Positions 9,081-18,049 of a stretch of 64,000 nt of DNA are shown piece by piece. The notes beneath the pieces are model-generated. The model was not told the DNA's origin. It saw only the letters and a list, made by a program, of their open reading frames with translations, and did no database searches. A program made the position numbers and the translations under genes. This stretch comes from Nocardia cerradoensis NBRC 101014 (GTDB lineage Bacteria; Actinomycetota; Actinomycetes; Mycobacteriales; Mycobacteriaceae). Position 1 is the stretch's first letter. Every line of letters starts with the position of its first letter. The stretch spans positions 23,057-87,056 of the forward strand of contig NZ_BAFW01000012.1 in NCBI RefSeq assembly GCF_000308535.1, given 5' to 3'.

Positions 9081-10040
9081 ATGCGACGTTCATTCGTTGC
9101 TGCAGTTGTGCTGACAGTCGGGCTGGGCGTCTTCGGTCCCTGGATGGGCCCACAACCACGCGCATCGGCGGCGCGGGTGGTCGGGGAAAACGATATGAGC
9201 CCGACCCGGACGGCGCTGTTCATCGACTCTCCAGCCATGGGACGCACCGTTCAGGTCCAGGTCCTGCATCCGGCCGGTGGGGGTGCGCGGCCCTCGTATT
9301 ATCTGCTCGACGGGCTCGATCCCGGTGTCCAGCAGAGCACCTGGACCAACGCCACCGATGCCGAACCCTTCTTCCTCGGTAAGAACGTCAATGTCGTTCT
9401 GCCGATCGGCGGGCAGGCGAGCTACTACACCGACTGGCAGCGCGACGATCCGCATTTCGGCCGCTACCGGTGGGAGACGTTCCTGACGCGCGAACTTCCG
9501 CCGATCATCGACGCCACCTTCTCCGGCAACGGCGTGAACGCGATCGGCGGCCTGTCGATGGGCGGAATCGCGGCGTTCGTTCTGGCCGTTCGCCATCCGG
9601 AGCTCTACGAGGCGGTGGCGGGCTACAGCGCGTGCCCGGATCTGGGAATCGCGCAGGGGGCGATCATGTTCTCGATCGCCAACCGCGGCGGCAACCCGTT
9701 CGATATGTGGGGTGCGCCGGGAAGTCCGGAGTGGGGTGCCCACGATCCGGCGCTGCTGGCGGATCGGCTGCGCGGCAAGACGCTCTACCTGTCCACCGGC
9801 ACCGGTATCCCCGGTCCGCACGAGGCCGAGATCAAACCGCAGCTGCCGGAGAACATCGTGCTGGGCGGGCCGATCGAGGCCGGCGTGGACGTCTGCGTCA
9901 CCGCCTTCGAACAGCGGCTGCGCGGTATGCGCATTCCGGCCCGGGTCGATCACAGCCCGGTGGGAACGCATTCCTGGTCGTACTGGCAGGACTATCTGCA
10001 CGCGTCCTGGCCGACCGTCGGCGCGGCGATCGGAGCCTGA
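9081..10040 (+). CDS. Secreted mycolyltransferase/esterase of the antigen 85 family
   Basis: A 319-residue secreted alpha/beta hydrolase. A signal peptide occupies about residues 1-31 (basic MRR, hydrophobic VAAVVLTVGLGVF, cleavage near ASA-A). The nucleophile Ser159 sits in GGLSMGGIAA, the catalytic His in GTHSWSYWQ, and SYYLLDGL with NVVLPIGGQASYYTDW match the oxyanion and trehalose-binding parts of the Ag85/FbpC family. Such enzymes transfer mycolic acids between trehalose and arabinogalactan in the cell wall, which fits a mycolate-bearing host. Start chosen for the strong site GGAGG at 9069. Could act on a different ester; many paralogues are usual in Nocardia. Confidence 0.88.
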   Translation: MRRSFVAAVVLTVGLGVFGPWMGPQPRASAARVVGENDMSPTRTALFIDSPAMGRTVQVQVLHPAGGGARPSYYLLDGLDPGVQQSTWTNATDAEPFFLGKNVNVVLPIGGQASYYTDWQRDDPHFGRYRWETFLTRELPPIIDATFSGNGVNAIGGLSMGGIAAFVLAVRHPELYEAVAGYSACPDLGIAQGAIMFSIANRGGNPFDMWGAPGSPEWGAHDPALLADRLRGKTLYLSTGTGIPGPHEAEIKPQLPENIVLGGPIEAGVDVCVTAFEQRLRGMRIPARVDHSPVGTHSWSYWQDYLHASWPTVGAAIGA

Positions 10041-10105
10041 TCGCCGGGCGTCCGATCGGCGCGGGCCCGCGACGGCCCGCGCGACCGGATTTTCCAGGGC
10101 TGCGT

Positions 10106-10345
10106 TCAGTGCGGCTGGGCGCCCGGGCGGTTGAATTCGCCGTCCTTGGCGCCGGCGACGAACGCCCGCCACTCGCCGGGAGTGAAGATCAGCGCCGGCC
10201 CGTCCGGATTCTTGGCATCGCGCAGCCCGATATTGCCGCTGGCCAGGAAGGCCACCTCGACACCGCCCTCCCCGTCGCCGCTGCGCTGCCAGACCGCCCC
10301 GGGTTCGATCTCGCGATTCTTCGCTTCCAACCTGTGCTCCTGCAT
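10106..10345 (-). CDS. DUF397 protein
   Basis: A 79-residue protein whose core VWQRSGDGEGGVEVAFL, RDAKNPDGPALIFTP and EWRAFVAGAKDGEF is the DUF397 pattern. DUF397 proteins are small actinobacterial partners of helix-turn-helix regulators, as in the bld/whiJ systems of Streptomyces. No XRE-type partner gene is adjacent here, so it is an orphan copy. ATG at 10345 is preferred; an upstream ATG at 10492 would add 49 residues without similarity to the family. Confidence 0.8.
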   Translation of the reverse strand: MQEHRLEAKNREIEPGAVWQRSGDGEGGVEVAFLASGNIGLRDAKNPDGPALIFTPGEWRAFVAGAKDGEFNRPGAQPH

Positions 10346-10641
10346 CGATGTGATCGCCCGCCGGAATCCGCACGGGCGCTGCCGTCCCCGAGCGTAAGCG
10401 GTCGGAAGCCGCCGCACCGGCGTCGTTTCCGAATCCGCGTGAACCGGCATGGCCGGAATCACACCGATATGCCGACCTGCGGAATGTGGCATTCGTCCAC
10501 CCCTCCCGGCAACACCGCTGGTTTACGCCGCAACCTGATCGGAAACCCCATCCACTGTGGCAGTTGGAGGGCGTCGACTGGTCAAGAGACCGAGAAGGCG
10601 TGCCCTGCCGCACTGAAGGGACGACAAGGATGGAGCACCGC
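10346..10641. other. Intergenic region between divergent small genes
   Basis: About 300 bp between the DUF397 gene and the small hypothetical gene. It must hold both promoters, but I see no clear repeat, operator or RNA fold in it. Confidence 0.4.
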
Positions 10642-10854
10642 ATGGCACCCGTCTTCGACAGTTGCGCGGTGGTGCCCCGGCACCTCACCGTCGAGCAGGC
10701 ACACAACATCCTGCACAGTCACAGCAGCTGTCCCACCGACCAATGCCCGCGTCGTAAAGCCGCACTGTTCTTCCTGATGGAATCTCGTCGTTCGGCCCGC
10801 GGCAACGGGCGTGACCTGCGTCGGCCCGCACCGCGGACCACCGGCCTGGGGTAG
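10642..10854 (+). CDS. Small hypothetical protein
   Basis: A 70-residue basic protein with two short Cys pairs (FDSC and CPTDQCPRRKAAL) and a polar Arg-rich tail. The middle RHLTVEQAHNILHSHSSC looks helical and amphipathic. GGATGGAG at 10628-10635 gives good spacing to ATG 10642, so this start is preferred to ATG 10630. I recognise similar short proteins in Nocardia-type genomes only as uncharacterised. The Cys spacing might bind a metal; nothing more can be claimed. Confidence 0.6.
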   Translation: MAPVFDSCAVVPRHLTVEQAHNILHSHSSCPTDQCPRRKAALFFLMESRRSARGNGRDLRRPAPRTTGLG

Positions 10855-10953
10855 CGCGGACCGAGTTCGCGCCCCCGCACTCGCCGATCCGCTCGTGTCG
10901 GCGGGCGTGGGGGTGCGCGCCCGGACTCGGCCACCGCGATTACGGTGGTCACC

Positions 10954-13131
10954 ATGGCTCTCGACAGTGGTACCGGAACCATCCAGAACACCGGCGACGA
11001 CGCGGCGGCGGTGACCCCGCCGGTGGCCAAGAAGGTCCCGGCCGAACGCACCCATCACGGTGACACCTTCGTCGACTTCTACGAGTGGCTGCGGGACAAG
11101 GACGATCCCGAGGTCATCGCCCATCTCGAGGCCGAGAACGCCTACACCGACGCCCAGACCGCCCACCTGGCCCCGCTGCGCGCGCGGATCTTCGACGAGA
11201 TCAAATCGCGCACCCAGGAAACCGATATGTCGGTTCCGGCGCGGCTGGGTGACTACTGGTACTACTCGCGCAGTTTCGAGGGCAAGCAGTACGGCGTGCA
11301 CTGCCGCTGCCCGATCGCCGACCGCGACGACTGGACCCCGCCGCAACTCGAGGTCGACATCGAGATCCCCGGCGAGGAGATTCTGCTCGACAGCAACGTG
11401 CTGGCCGAGGGGCACGACTTCTTCGCCCTCGGCGCCTATTCGATCAGCCATGACGGCACCCTGCTGGCCTACTCCACCGACACCGTCGGTGACGAGCGAT
11501 ATGTGCTGCGGTTCAAGGATCTCCGCAGCGGCGAACTGCTCGGCGACGAGATCCCCGGCACCGCGCCGGGAGCGACCTGGTCGCTGGACGGAACTCACGT
11601 CTTCTATCAGACCGTCGACGAATCCTGGCGGCCCGACACCGTGTGGCGCCACCGCCTCGGCACCGCGAAGACCGACGACGTCACGGTGTTCCACGAGCCC
11701 GACGAGCGCTATTGGGTCAGCATCGGCGCCACCCGGTCAGAGAAGTACCTGATGATCTGGGTCGGATCGAAGATCACCACCGAGGGCTGGATTCTCGAAT
11801 CCGACGATCCGGAGGGCGAGTTCCGGGTGCTGCTGCCGCGCCGCGAGGGTGTGGAGTATTCGGCCGAGCACGCGGTGATCGGCGGGCAGGACCGGTTGCT
11901 CATCCTGCACAACGATGTGGTCGACGGTGTGAAGGCCGAGAATTTCGTCCTCACCGAGGCGCCGGTGGACGATCCGGCGGCGATGACCATGCTCATCGGC
12001 CATCGCGACGATGTGCGGCTCGAGGACGTCGACTGCTTCCGCGATCATCTCGTGCTCTCGTATCGGCGCGAGGCGCTGCCGCGAGTCGCGGTGTGGCCGT
12101 TGACTTCCGAGGGCTACGGCGAACTGCGCGAACTGGAATTCGGCCTGGAGCTGTTCTCCGCCGGTGTGGGCTCCAACCCGGAATGGGCGCAGCCGACGCT
12201 GCGGCTGGGCGTGACCTCGTTCATCACCCCGATGCAGGTCTTCGACTACGTGCCGGCCACCGGTGAGCTGATGCTGCGCAAACAGCAGCAGGTGCTCGGC
12301 GGCTACGACCCGGACGACTATGTGCAGCACCGGGATTGGGCGACCGCGGCGGACGGCACCCGGATTCCGATCTCGGTGGTGCGCCGCCGCGACAGCGAGG
12401 ATTCCGGTCCGAAACCGTTGCTGCTCTACGGATACGGCTCCTACGAGGCCAGTATCGACCCCGGTTTCTCGGTGTCGCGGCTGTCGCTGCTCGACCGCGG
12501 CATGGTGTTCGCGGTCGCCCATGTGCGCGGCGGTGGTGAGATGGGCCGGCTGTGGTACGAGAACGGCAAGACGCTCACCAAGAAGAACACCTTCACCGAT
12601 TTCGTCTCCTGCGCACGGCATCTCGTCGACACCGCCGTCACCACGCCGCAGGTGCTGGTGGCCGACGGCGGCAGTGCGGGCGGGCTGCTGATGGGTGCGG
12701 TGGCCAATCTGGCCCCGGAACTGTTCGCGGGCATCCTCGCCAATGTGCCGTTCGTGGATCCGCTCACCTCGATCCTGGACCCGTCGCTGCCGCTGACGGT
12801 CATCGAATGGGACGAGTGGGGCAATCCGCTGGAGGATCCGCAGGTCTACGCCTATATGAAGTCCTATTCGCCGTACGAGAACGTGGCGGCCGTGGACTAT
12901 CCGGCGATCCTGGCGATCACCAGCATCAACGACACCCGCGTGCTCTATGTCGAGCCCGCGAAATGGGTCGCCGCCCTGCGGGCCACGAAAACCGGCGATG
13001 CCCAGCTCCTGCTGAAGACCGAGATGAGCGCCGGGCATGGTGGCGTCAGCGGGCGCTACGAGAAGTGGAAGGAAGTCGCCTTCGAATACGCCTGGGTGCT
13101 CGACCGGGTCGGTCTCGGCGAGGTCGGCTGA
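10954..13131 (+). CDS. ptrB: Prolyl oligopeptidase family protease (oligopeptidase B)
   Basis: A 725-residue cytosolic serine peptidase of family S9 that cuts peptides after basic residues. A seven-bladed propeller occupies roughly residues 75-420 and the hydrolase domain the rest. The triad is visible as Ser574 (GGSAGG), Asp660 (NDTR) and His695 (GHGG), with the spacing of E. coli protease II. In M. tuberculosis the homologue is split in two frames (Rv0781/Rv0782); here it is a single intact gene. ATG 10954 is preferred to GTG 10945. Confidence 0.93.
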   Translation: MALDSGTGTIQNTGDDAAAVTPPVAKKVPAERTHHGDTFVDFYEWLRDKDDPEVIAHLEAENAYTDAQTAHLAPLRARIFDEIKSRTQETDMSVPARLGDYWYYSRSFEGKQYGVHCRCPIADRDDWTPPQLEVDIEIPGEEILLDSNVLAEGHDFFALGAYSISHDGTLLAYSTDTVGDERYVLRFKDLRSGELLGDEIPGTAPGATWSLDGTHVFYQTVDESWRPDTVWRHRLGTAKTDDVTVFHEPDERYWVSIGATRSEKYLMIWVGSKITTEGWILESDDPEGEFRVLLPRREGVEYSAEHAVIGGQDRLLILHNDVVDGVKAENFVLTEAPVDDPAAMTMLIGHRDDVRLEDVDCFRDHLVLSYRREALPRVAVWPLTSEGYGELRELEFGLELFSAGVGSNPEWAQPTLRLGVTSFITPMQVFDYVPATGELMLRKQQQVLGGYDPDDYVQHRDWATAADGTRIPISVVRRRDSEDSGPKPLLLYGYGSYEASIDPGFSVSRLSLLDRGMVFAVAHVRGGGEMGRLWYENGKTLTKKNTFTDFVSCARHLVDTAVTTPQVLVADGGSAGGLLMGAVANLAPELFAGILANVPFVDPLTSILDPSLPLTVIEWDEWGNPLEDPQVYAYMKSYSPYENVAAVDYPAILAITSINDTRVLYVEPAKWVAALRATKTGDAQLLLKTEMSAGHGGVSGRYEKWKEVAFEYAWVLDRVGLGEVG

Positions 13132-13236
13132 GGGCGGTTTCGGGCGGACCGTGCGGTCGGGTGCCCGCGCCGGGAATTCGTCGGGGCGTCACTTCGGCTG
13201 CACGGTGGCGACACCTGCCGCGCGCACAGTGGAGTC

Positions 13237-13956
13237 ATGAGCGGCAACGACCGGGGGTTCGGGCAGCTGATCGTCTCGGTGTCGGGTATTCGCGACACCA
13301 CACTGGACCAGGCGCGCGCCTTCGCGGCCGAGATGGACGGCCGCGGGGTACGGCTGTCGCTGCTGGTGGCGCCGCGGTTGAAGGGGAAATACCGGCTCAC
13401 CGAGGATTCGCGCACCCAGCAGTGGCTGCGGGAGCGGCGTGCCGCGGGTGACGCGATCGTGTTGCACGGCTACGACCAGGCCGCGACCAAACGTCGCCGC
13501 GCCGAATTCGCCGCGCTGCCCGCGCACGAAGCGCGCCTGCGCCTCACCGCCGCTGACCGGGTGATGGAACAGATCGGCCTGCGTACCCGACTGTTCGCGG
13601 CACCGCGCTGGACGGCCTCCGAGGGCGCCGTCGCCGCCCTGCCCGAGGTCGGCTTCCGGCTGGCGCTGGGATTGACCGCCATCCACGATCTGGAACGGGA
13701 TACGGCCCAACGCTGCTGGGTGCACGGCGTCGGTGAGGGTTTCCGGGCCGAACCGTGGTGGTGCCACGCACTGATCATGAGCGCGGCCCGCATCGCGCGC
13801 CGCGGCGGAACGCTGCGGCTGGCGGTCTCGGCCGCGCAGCTCTCTCGGCCCGGACCGCACCAGGCCATGCTGGACGCCGTCGATCTGGCCCTGTTCCACG
13901 AGGCGGTTCCGGACGTCTACCGATGGGAGCCGTACGCCATGCCGCACGCGGCCTGA
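13237..13956 (+). CDS. DUF2334 domain protein (polysaccharide deacetylase-like)
   Basis: A 239-residue protein with the DUF2334 layout: QLIVSVSGIRD at the first strand, AGDAIVLHGYDQ in place of the deacetylase metal motif, FAAPRWTASEGA, and a C-terminal RLAVSAAQLSR strand. The canonical Asp-Asp pair of NodB deacetylases is not present, so catalytic activity is uncertain. M. tuberculosis has a similar gene near ptrB. It runs 105 nt after ptrB on the same strand and converges on gadB. Confidence 0.75.
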   Translation: MSGNDRGFGQLIVSVSGIRDTTLDQARAFAAEMDGRGVRLSLLVAPRLKGKYRLTEDSRTQQWLRERRAAGDAIVLHGYDQAATKRRRAEFAALPAHEARLRLTAADRVMEQIGLRTRLFAAPRWTASEGAVAALPEVGFRLALGLTAIHDLERDTAQRCWVHGVGEGFRAEPWWCHALIMSAARIARRGGTLRLAVSAAQLSRPGPHQAMLDAVDLALFHEAVPDVYRWEPYAMPHAA

Positions 13957-13968
13957 GCCTGCCCGACA

Positions 13969-15414
13969 TCAGCGAATGTTCGCCGGATCGTCCCCGGCCG
14001 CACGCCGCAGGTCCTGCACCTCGGTGACGATCGCCTCGTCCGATACGACGGCGGTGGCGTCGTGGGTGAAGCCGCCGGCCTCCTTACGGGTGAGTGAGGT
14101 GGACAGCGGATGCTTCTTCAACTGGTCGATGCAACGGTCGATATCGGCCAGCAGCAGATCGGCCATATCGTGGGTGAAGCCGTGCCGGACGACCGCGCGC
14201 ATGATCGTCTCGTCCTGCCGGTCGGCGGGCAGCGGATAGGCGGCGATCAGCCAGCCGCGTGAGCGCAGCCGTTCCGACAGGTCGTACAGATTGAAGCCGG
14301 GATCCTCGCGCAGCCGCCACGACACCGCGCTGATGCCCCGGGTGGGGGTGCCGTCGTGGATCATCTCGAACAGCCCGGTCTCGGTGAGTCCGTGGGCCAG
14401 ATGTTCGGCGACGCGGTAGATCGCCGACTGCAGCCGGGTGTAACCCGTCCGGCCGAGCCGGATGAAGTCGTAGTACTGGGTGATGGCCTGGCCGCCGGGA
14501 CGGGAGAAGTTCAGATTGAAGGTGGCCATACGGCCGCCGAGGTAGTCGACGTCGAACACGAGTTCGTCCGGGAGGTCGGCGGCCGTGCGCCAGAGTGCCC
14601 AACCGGCGCCCAGCGGGGCCAGGCCGGTCTTGTGCCCGGAGGCGTTGATCGATTTCACCCGCGCCAGCCGGAAGTCCCAGACCAGATCCGGCGCCGTGAA
14701 CGGGGCGAGGAATCCGCCACTGGCGGCATCGACGTGCAGCGGGATGTCCAGGCCGGTGCGGGCCTCCAGATCGTCGAGGGCCGCGCTCATCGCGGCGACG
14801 TCCTCGAACAGTCCGGTGAAGGTCTGACCCATGGTCGCGACGACCATGATCGTATTCGAATCACAGTGTGCGGCAATGTCGTCGGGCTCCAGCATGTACT
14901 TGTTCCCGTGCAGCGGCACCTGCCGGATCTCGACGTCGAAATAGCGCGCGAACTTCTCCCAGCACACCTGCACCGGCCCGCAGACGAAATTGGGGATGCC
15001 CTGGCCGCCGTTCTTGCGCCAGCGCGTCTTCGCGGCCAGCCCGCCGAGCATCGCCGCCTCGCTGGACCCGATGGTGGAGGTGCCGCGCGTCGAACCGGGA
15101 TCGGGGCAGTGCCACAGGTCGGCCACCATGCGCACACACCGCCGCTCGAGTTCGGCGGTCTGCGGATATTCGTCCTTGTCGACGATGTTCTTCGCCACGC
15201 TCTGCGCCATCAGCCGTCGGGCGTTGTCGTCGATCCAGGTGGTGCAGAAGGTGGCCAGATTCATCCGCGACACGCCGTCGAGCATCAGCTCGTCGTGCAC
15301 GATCTGGTAGGCCTCCGGGCCCGGCATCTCGCGGTGCGGAAAGTGGTGTTTGGGTGCGCCGCGATCCAGATCGGGCATCGCGAACAGGTCGTCGGATTCC
15401 GATGATGCAGACAT
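13969..15414 (-). CDS. gadB: Glutamate decarboxylase
   Basis: A 481-residue PLP enzyme that converts glutamate to GABA and CO2, consuming a proton in acid stress. Motifs: STIGSSEAAMLGG, HVDAASGGFLAPF, and INASGHKTGLAPLG with the PLP lysine at residue 262. The N-terminal HFPHREMPGPEAYQIVHDEL and C-terminal region are full length. ATG 15414 is preceded by GGAGAGGA at good spacing; the frame stays open upstream, opposite the M20 gene, but that is a shadow. No GABA antiporter is adjacent. It is divergent from the M20 gene. Confidence 0.93.
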   Translation of the reverse strand: MSASSESDDLFAMPDLDRGAPKHHFPHREMPGPEAYQIVHDELMLDGVSRMNLATFCTTWIDDNARRLMAQSVAKNIVDKDEYPQTAELERRCVRMVADLWHCPDPGSTRGTSTIGSSEAAMLGGLAAKTRWRKNGGQGIPNFVCGPVQVCWEKFARYFDVEIRQVPLHGNKYMLEPDDIAAHCDSNTIMVVATMGQTFTGLFEDVAAMSAALDDLEARTGLDIPLHVDAASGGFLAPFTAPDLVWDFRLARVKSINASGHKTGLAPLGAGWALWRTAADLPDELVFDVDYLGGRMATFNLNFSRPGGQAITQYYDFIRLGRTGYTRLQSAIYRVAEHLAHGLTETGLFEMIHDGTPTRGISAVSWRLREDPGFNLYDLSERLRSRGWLIAAYPLPADRQDETIMRAVVRHGFTHDMADLLLADIDRCIDQLKKHPLSTSLTRKEAGGFTHDATAVVSDEAIVTEVQDLRRAAGDDPANIR

Positions 15415-15576
15415 CTCGTCCTCTCCGGTGGTCGGATCGCGGTCGAGCTCTCCCTCATCATGCCCCGCCGCGATTGCGGGACGGTCGCGAACGCGAGGGA
15501 CAAATCGGGCGAATTCCGGCCCGCGCCGCGCCCGGCGCCGATGCGTCCGGACCGGGAAGGGAGTTAGGTTGGGTAC

Positions 15577-16947
15577 ATGACCGACGAATCTCGGACGGCG
15601 GCCCTGCGCGCACAGGTGCGCGCCTTGATGCCGCAGGCGAAAGCCGATCTGGCCCAGTTGGTTTCGTATCGATCCGTGGCCGATGCCCGGCAGTTTCCGC
15701 CGGAGGAATGTCATCGGGCGGCGCGATGGGTCGCCGATGCCTTCGCCGGCCTCGGTCCGGCCGACGTCGGCCTGCACGAGACGCCCGACGGTAGCGAGGC
15801 GGTCGTGGCCCGGTACCCGGCTCCGCCCGGTGCCCCCACGGTGCTGCTGTACAGCCACTACGACGTGCAGCCGCCGGTGGACGAGGCGGCCTGGGAGACT
15901 CCGGTGTGGGAGCTCACCGAGCGCGACGGCCGCTGGTACGGGCGCGGCGCGGCCGACTGCAAGGGCAATATCGTCGTCCATCTGACCGCCCTGCGGGCCC
16001 TGCGGAACACGCTGGGAGACAAGGGTTATCCGGTCGGCATCACGGTGGTCTGCGAGGGCTCCGAGGAGCAGGGCACCGGCGGTCTGGAGGAATTCGTTCC
16101 GGGGCATGCGGACCTGCTGCGCGCCGACGCACTCCTGATCGGTGACTGCGGTAATTTCGCGGCGGGCGTACCGACCTTCACTCAGACCCTGCGCGGCAAC
16201 GTGAACGTGCTCGTCACCGTCGAAACCCTCTCGGGCCCTTTGCATTCCGGCATGTACGGCGGGGCGGCCCCGGACGCCGTCGCCGCGCTGATCCGGGTAC
16301 TCGCCACGCTGCGGGACGAACACGGGAACACCACGGTGGACGGGTTGGCGGCCGATCAGGTCTGGGACGGCGCGCAGTATCCAGTCGAGCAGTTCCGGGT
16401 CGACGCCGGCATCCTCGACGGTGTGCAGGTGCTGGGCAGCGGCAGTATCTCGGACATGCTCTGGGCGCGCCCGGCCCTGACCGTGCTGGGCATCGATGTG
16501 CCGCCGGTGGTGGGATCGGCGGCCGCCGTCCAGCCGAGCGCGCGGGCCCGATTGAATCTGCGGATCCCGCCCGGCGTCGATCCGGCTCCGGCCTTGAAAG
16601 CCCTTACCGCACATCTGGAATCGCATACGCCGTGGGGTGCGCGGGTGCGGATCGAGACCGAGGGGACGGGTGCGCCCTTCCGGTCCGGTACCGGCGGCCC
16701 GGCGCGGCTGGCGATGGAGGACGCCTTCGCCGCCGCCTACGGCCGCACCGCCACCACGCAGGGGCAGGGCGGTTCGATTCCGCTGTGCAACGTCTTCGCC
16801 GAGACCTATCCCGACGCCGAGATCATGCTGCTCGGCGTCGAGGAGCCGAAATGCCTCATCCACGCCCCGAACGAGAGCGTCGATCCCAGCGAGATCGAGC
16901 ATGTGGCACTGGCGGAGGCATTGTTCCTGTCCTCCTACACGCGGTGA
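15577..16947 (+). CDS. M20 family dipeptidase/peptidase
   Basis: A 456-residue metallopeptidase of the M20 family. Metal and catalytic motifs are LLYSHYDVQP, GRGAADCKGNI, CEGSEEQGTGG (catalytic Glu), IGDCGNF and the C-terminal HAPNESVDPSEIEH. A dimerisation insert lies around residues 200-330. The DVQP form and the long insert place it with dipeptidases of the carnosinase/PepV-like branch rather than deacylases such as ArgE. Substrate unknown. Leaderless start likely, TAGGTT lying 8 nt before ATG. Confidence 0.88.
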   Translation: MTDESRTAALRAQVRALMPQAKADLAQLVSYRSVADARQFPPEECHRAARWVADAFAGLGPADVGLHETPDGSEAVVARYPAPPGAPTVLLYSHYDVQPPVDEAAWETPVWELTERDGRWYGRGAADCKGNIVVHLTALRALRNTLGDKGYPVGITVVCEGSEEQGTGGLEEFVPGHADLLRADALLIGDCGNFAAGVPTFTQTLRGNVNVLVTVETLSGPLHSGMYGGAAPDAVAALIRVLATLRDEHGNTTVDGLAADQVWDGAQYPVEQFRVDAGILDGVQVLGSGSISDMLWARPALTVLGIDVPPVVGSAAAVQPSARARLNLRIPPGVDPAPALKALTAHLESHTPWGARVRIETEGTGAPFRSGTGGPARLAMEDAFAAAYGRTATTQGQGGSIPLCNVFAETYPDAEIMLLGVEEPKCLIHAPNESVDPSEIEHVALAEALFLSSYTR

Positions 16948-16974
16948 CAGGTCTACGAGGACCGGAGACGCCCG

Positions 16975-17619
16975 CTAGAAGGTCTTGTTGTCCTCCGGCT
17001 CGATGAGCGCGAATTCGGTGTCGGCCGGGCGCATTTCGGACAGGCGGCCGAAGTAGATGCCCTGTGCCTCCGGCGCGATGATGCCGTAGTGGATGGGGAC
17101 GGCGGTGCGCGGCGCCACGGCGCGCAGATAGTCCACCGCCTCGCTGATCTTCATCCACGGCGCGACCGCCGGCACCGCCAGCACCCCGACCGATACCGGC
17201 GGCACCCACAGCGAATCGCCCGGGTGCACGAACTGTGCCGGATCGTCGGCGCTGCCGAGCTGGAAGACGGTGTTGTCGACGACCGGCAGCTCCGGATGGA
17301 TCACCGCGTGCTTGCCGCCGCCGCCGGTGATCTGCAGATCGCCGATGGTGACGACATTGCCCGCGTGCACGGCCTGCCACGGCTCACCGCGCTGCTGTGC
17401 GGTCTGCGGATCGCTGAGCAGGCGGGCGCTCGGATTCGCATCGACCAGGGCCTCGATCCGGTTGGGATCGATGTGGTCGGGATGCTGATGGGTGATCGCG
17501 ATCGCGTCGAGTCCCGTGATGCCTTCGAAGCCGTGCGAGAAAGTGCCCGGATCGAACAGGATCTTCGCGCCGTTCAATTCGACGAGGACGCAGGAATGAC
17601 CGAAGTGGGCGATGCGCAT
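16975..17619 (-). CDS. Metallo-beta-lactamase-fold hydrolase
   Basis: A 214-residue cytosolic protein of the UlaG-like/YtnP-type MBL-fold group. The metal-binding motif is THQHPDHID; FGHSCVLVE and KILFDPGTF form the first strands, and a later His occurs in PIHYGII. The same gene in the same place and direction (Rv0786c) stands next to purS-purQ in M. tuberculosis. Substrate unknown. It is divergent from purS across a 193-bp gap. Confidence 0.85.
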   Translation of the reverse strand: MRIAHFGHSCVLVELNGAKILFDPGTFSHGFEGITGLDAIAITHQHPDHIDPNRIEALVDANPSARLLSDPQTAQQRGEPWQAVHAGNVVTIGDLQITGGGGKHAVIHPELPVVDNTVFQLGSADDPAQFVHPGDSLWVPPVSVGVLAVPAVAPWMKISEAVDYLRAVAPRTAVPIHYGIIAPEAQGIYFGRLSEMRPADTEFALIEPEDNKTF

Positions 17620-17769
17620 GGATTCACGCTATCTCCCCCCGCCGCGGCGTGGGCCCGGACGCGGCAGCCCGTGTAACCACGCAGGGGCCGCGCGGAGGCC
17701 GGCCGGCAGGCGCTGTGACGTCCCTCGCAGGGGCCGCGGCCCGGCGCGGCGCCCGGGAGTAGCCCCGAT

Positions 17770-17800
17770 TAAGCTGTTGTGGTAATCCCCCCACCAGCTT
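17770..17800. promoter_or_regulatory. Promoter dyad in front of purS
   Basis: AAGCTG, two bases, GTGG, then eight bases, CCAC, CAGCTT form a ten-pair dyad that spans a -10-like TAAGCT (17770-17775) and the expected start of transcription. It ends right before the ribosome site GAGGAG. It may be an operator or a leader hairpin. A 13-bp direct repeat (CGCAGGGGCCGCG at 17680 and 17726) lies further upstream. Confidence 0.4.
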
Positions 17801-17812
17801 GAGGAGCAACGC

Positions 17813-18049
17813 GTGGCACGAGTTGTGGTCGAGGTGATGCCGAAGGCCGAGATCCTGGATCCCCAGGGTCAGGCCATCGCCGGCGCGCTCGGACGCCTGG
17901 GTTTCCCGGGTGTGTCGGATGTGCGGCAGGGCAAGCGGTTCGAACTCGACATCGACGACAGCGTCAGCGATGCCGAACTCGAGAAGATCGCCGAGGCCCT
18001 GCTCGCCAATACGGTGATCGAGGACTGGAAAGTGGTGCGGCTGCCGTGA
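17813..18049 (+). CDS. purS: FGAM synthetase subunit PurS
   Basis: A 78-residue protein ([20 protein letters not shown] ... [18 protein letters not shown]) that bridges PurQ and PurL in the three-part formylglycinamidine ribonucleotide synthase. Length and both motifs are typical. GTG at 17813 follows GAGGAG with good spacing. Its last codons overlap the start of purQ (GTGA), so the two are translationally coupled. The partner purL is 7.5 kb downstream on the same strand. Confidence 0.94.
   Translation: MARVVVEVMPKAEILDPQGQAIAGALGRLGFPGVSDVRQGKRFELDIDDSVSDAELEKIAEALLANTVIEDWKVVRLP

Noticed and set aside
13969..16902. Very long minus-strand open frame joining gadB to sequence opposite the M20 peptidase
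   Set aside because: The part above 15414 is opposite a clear M20 gene, has no family motifs, and gadB has its own ATG with a good ribosome site.
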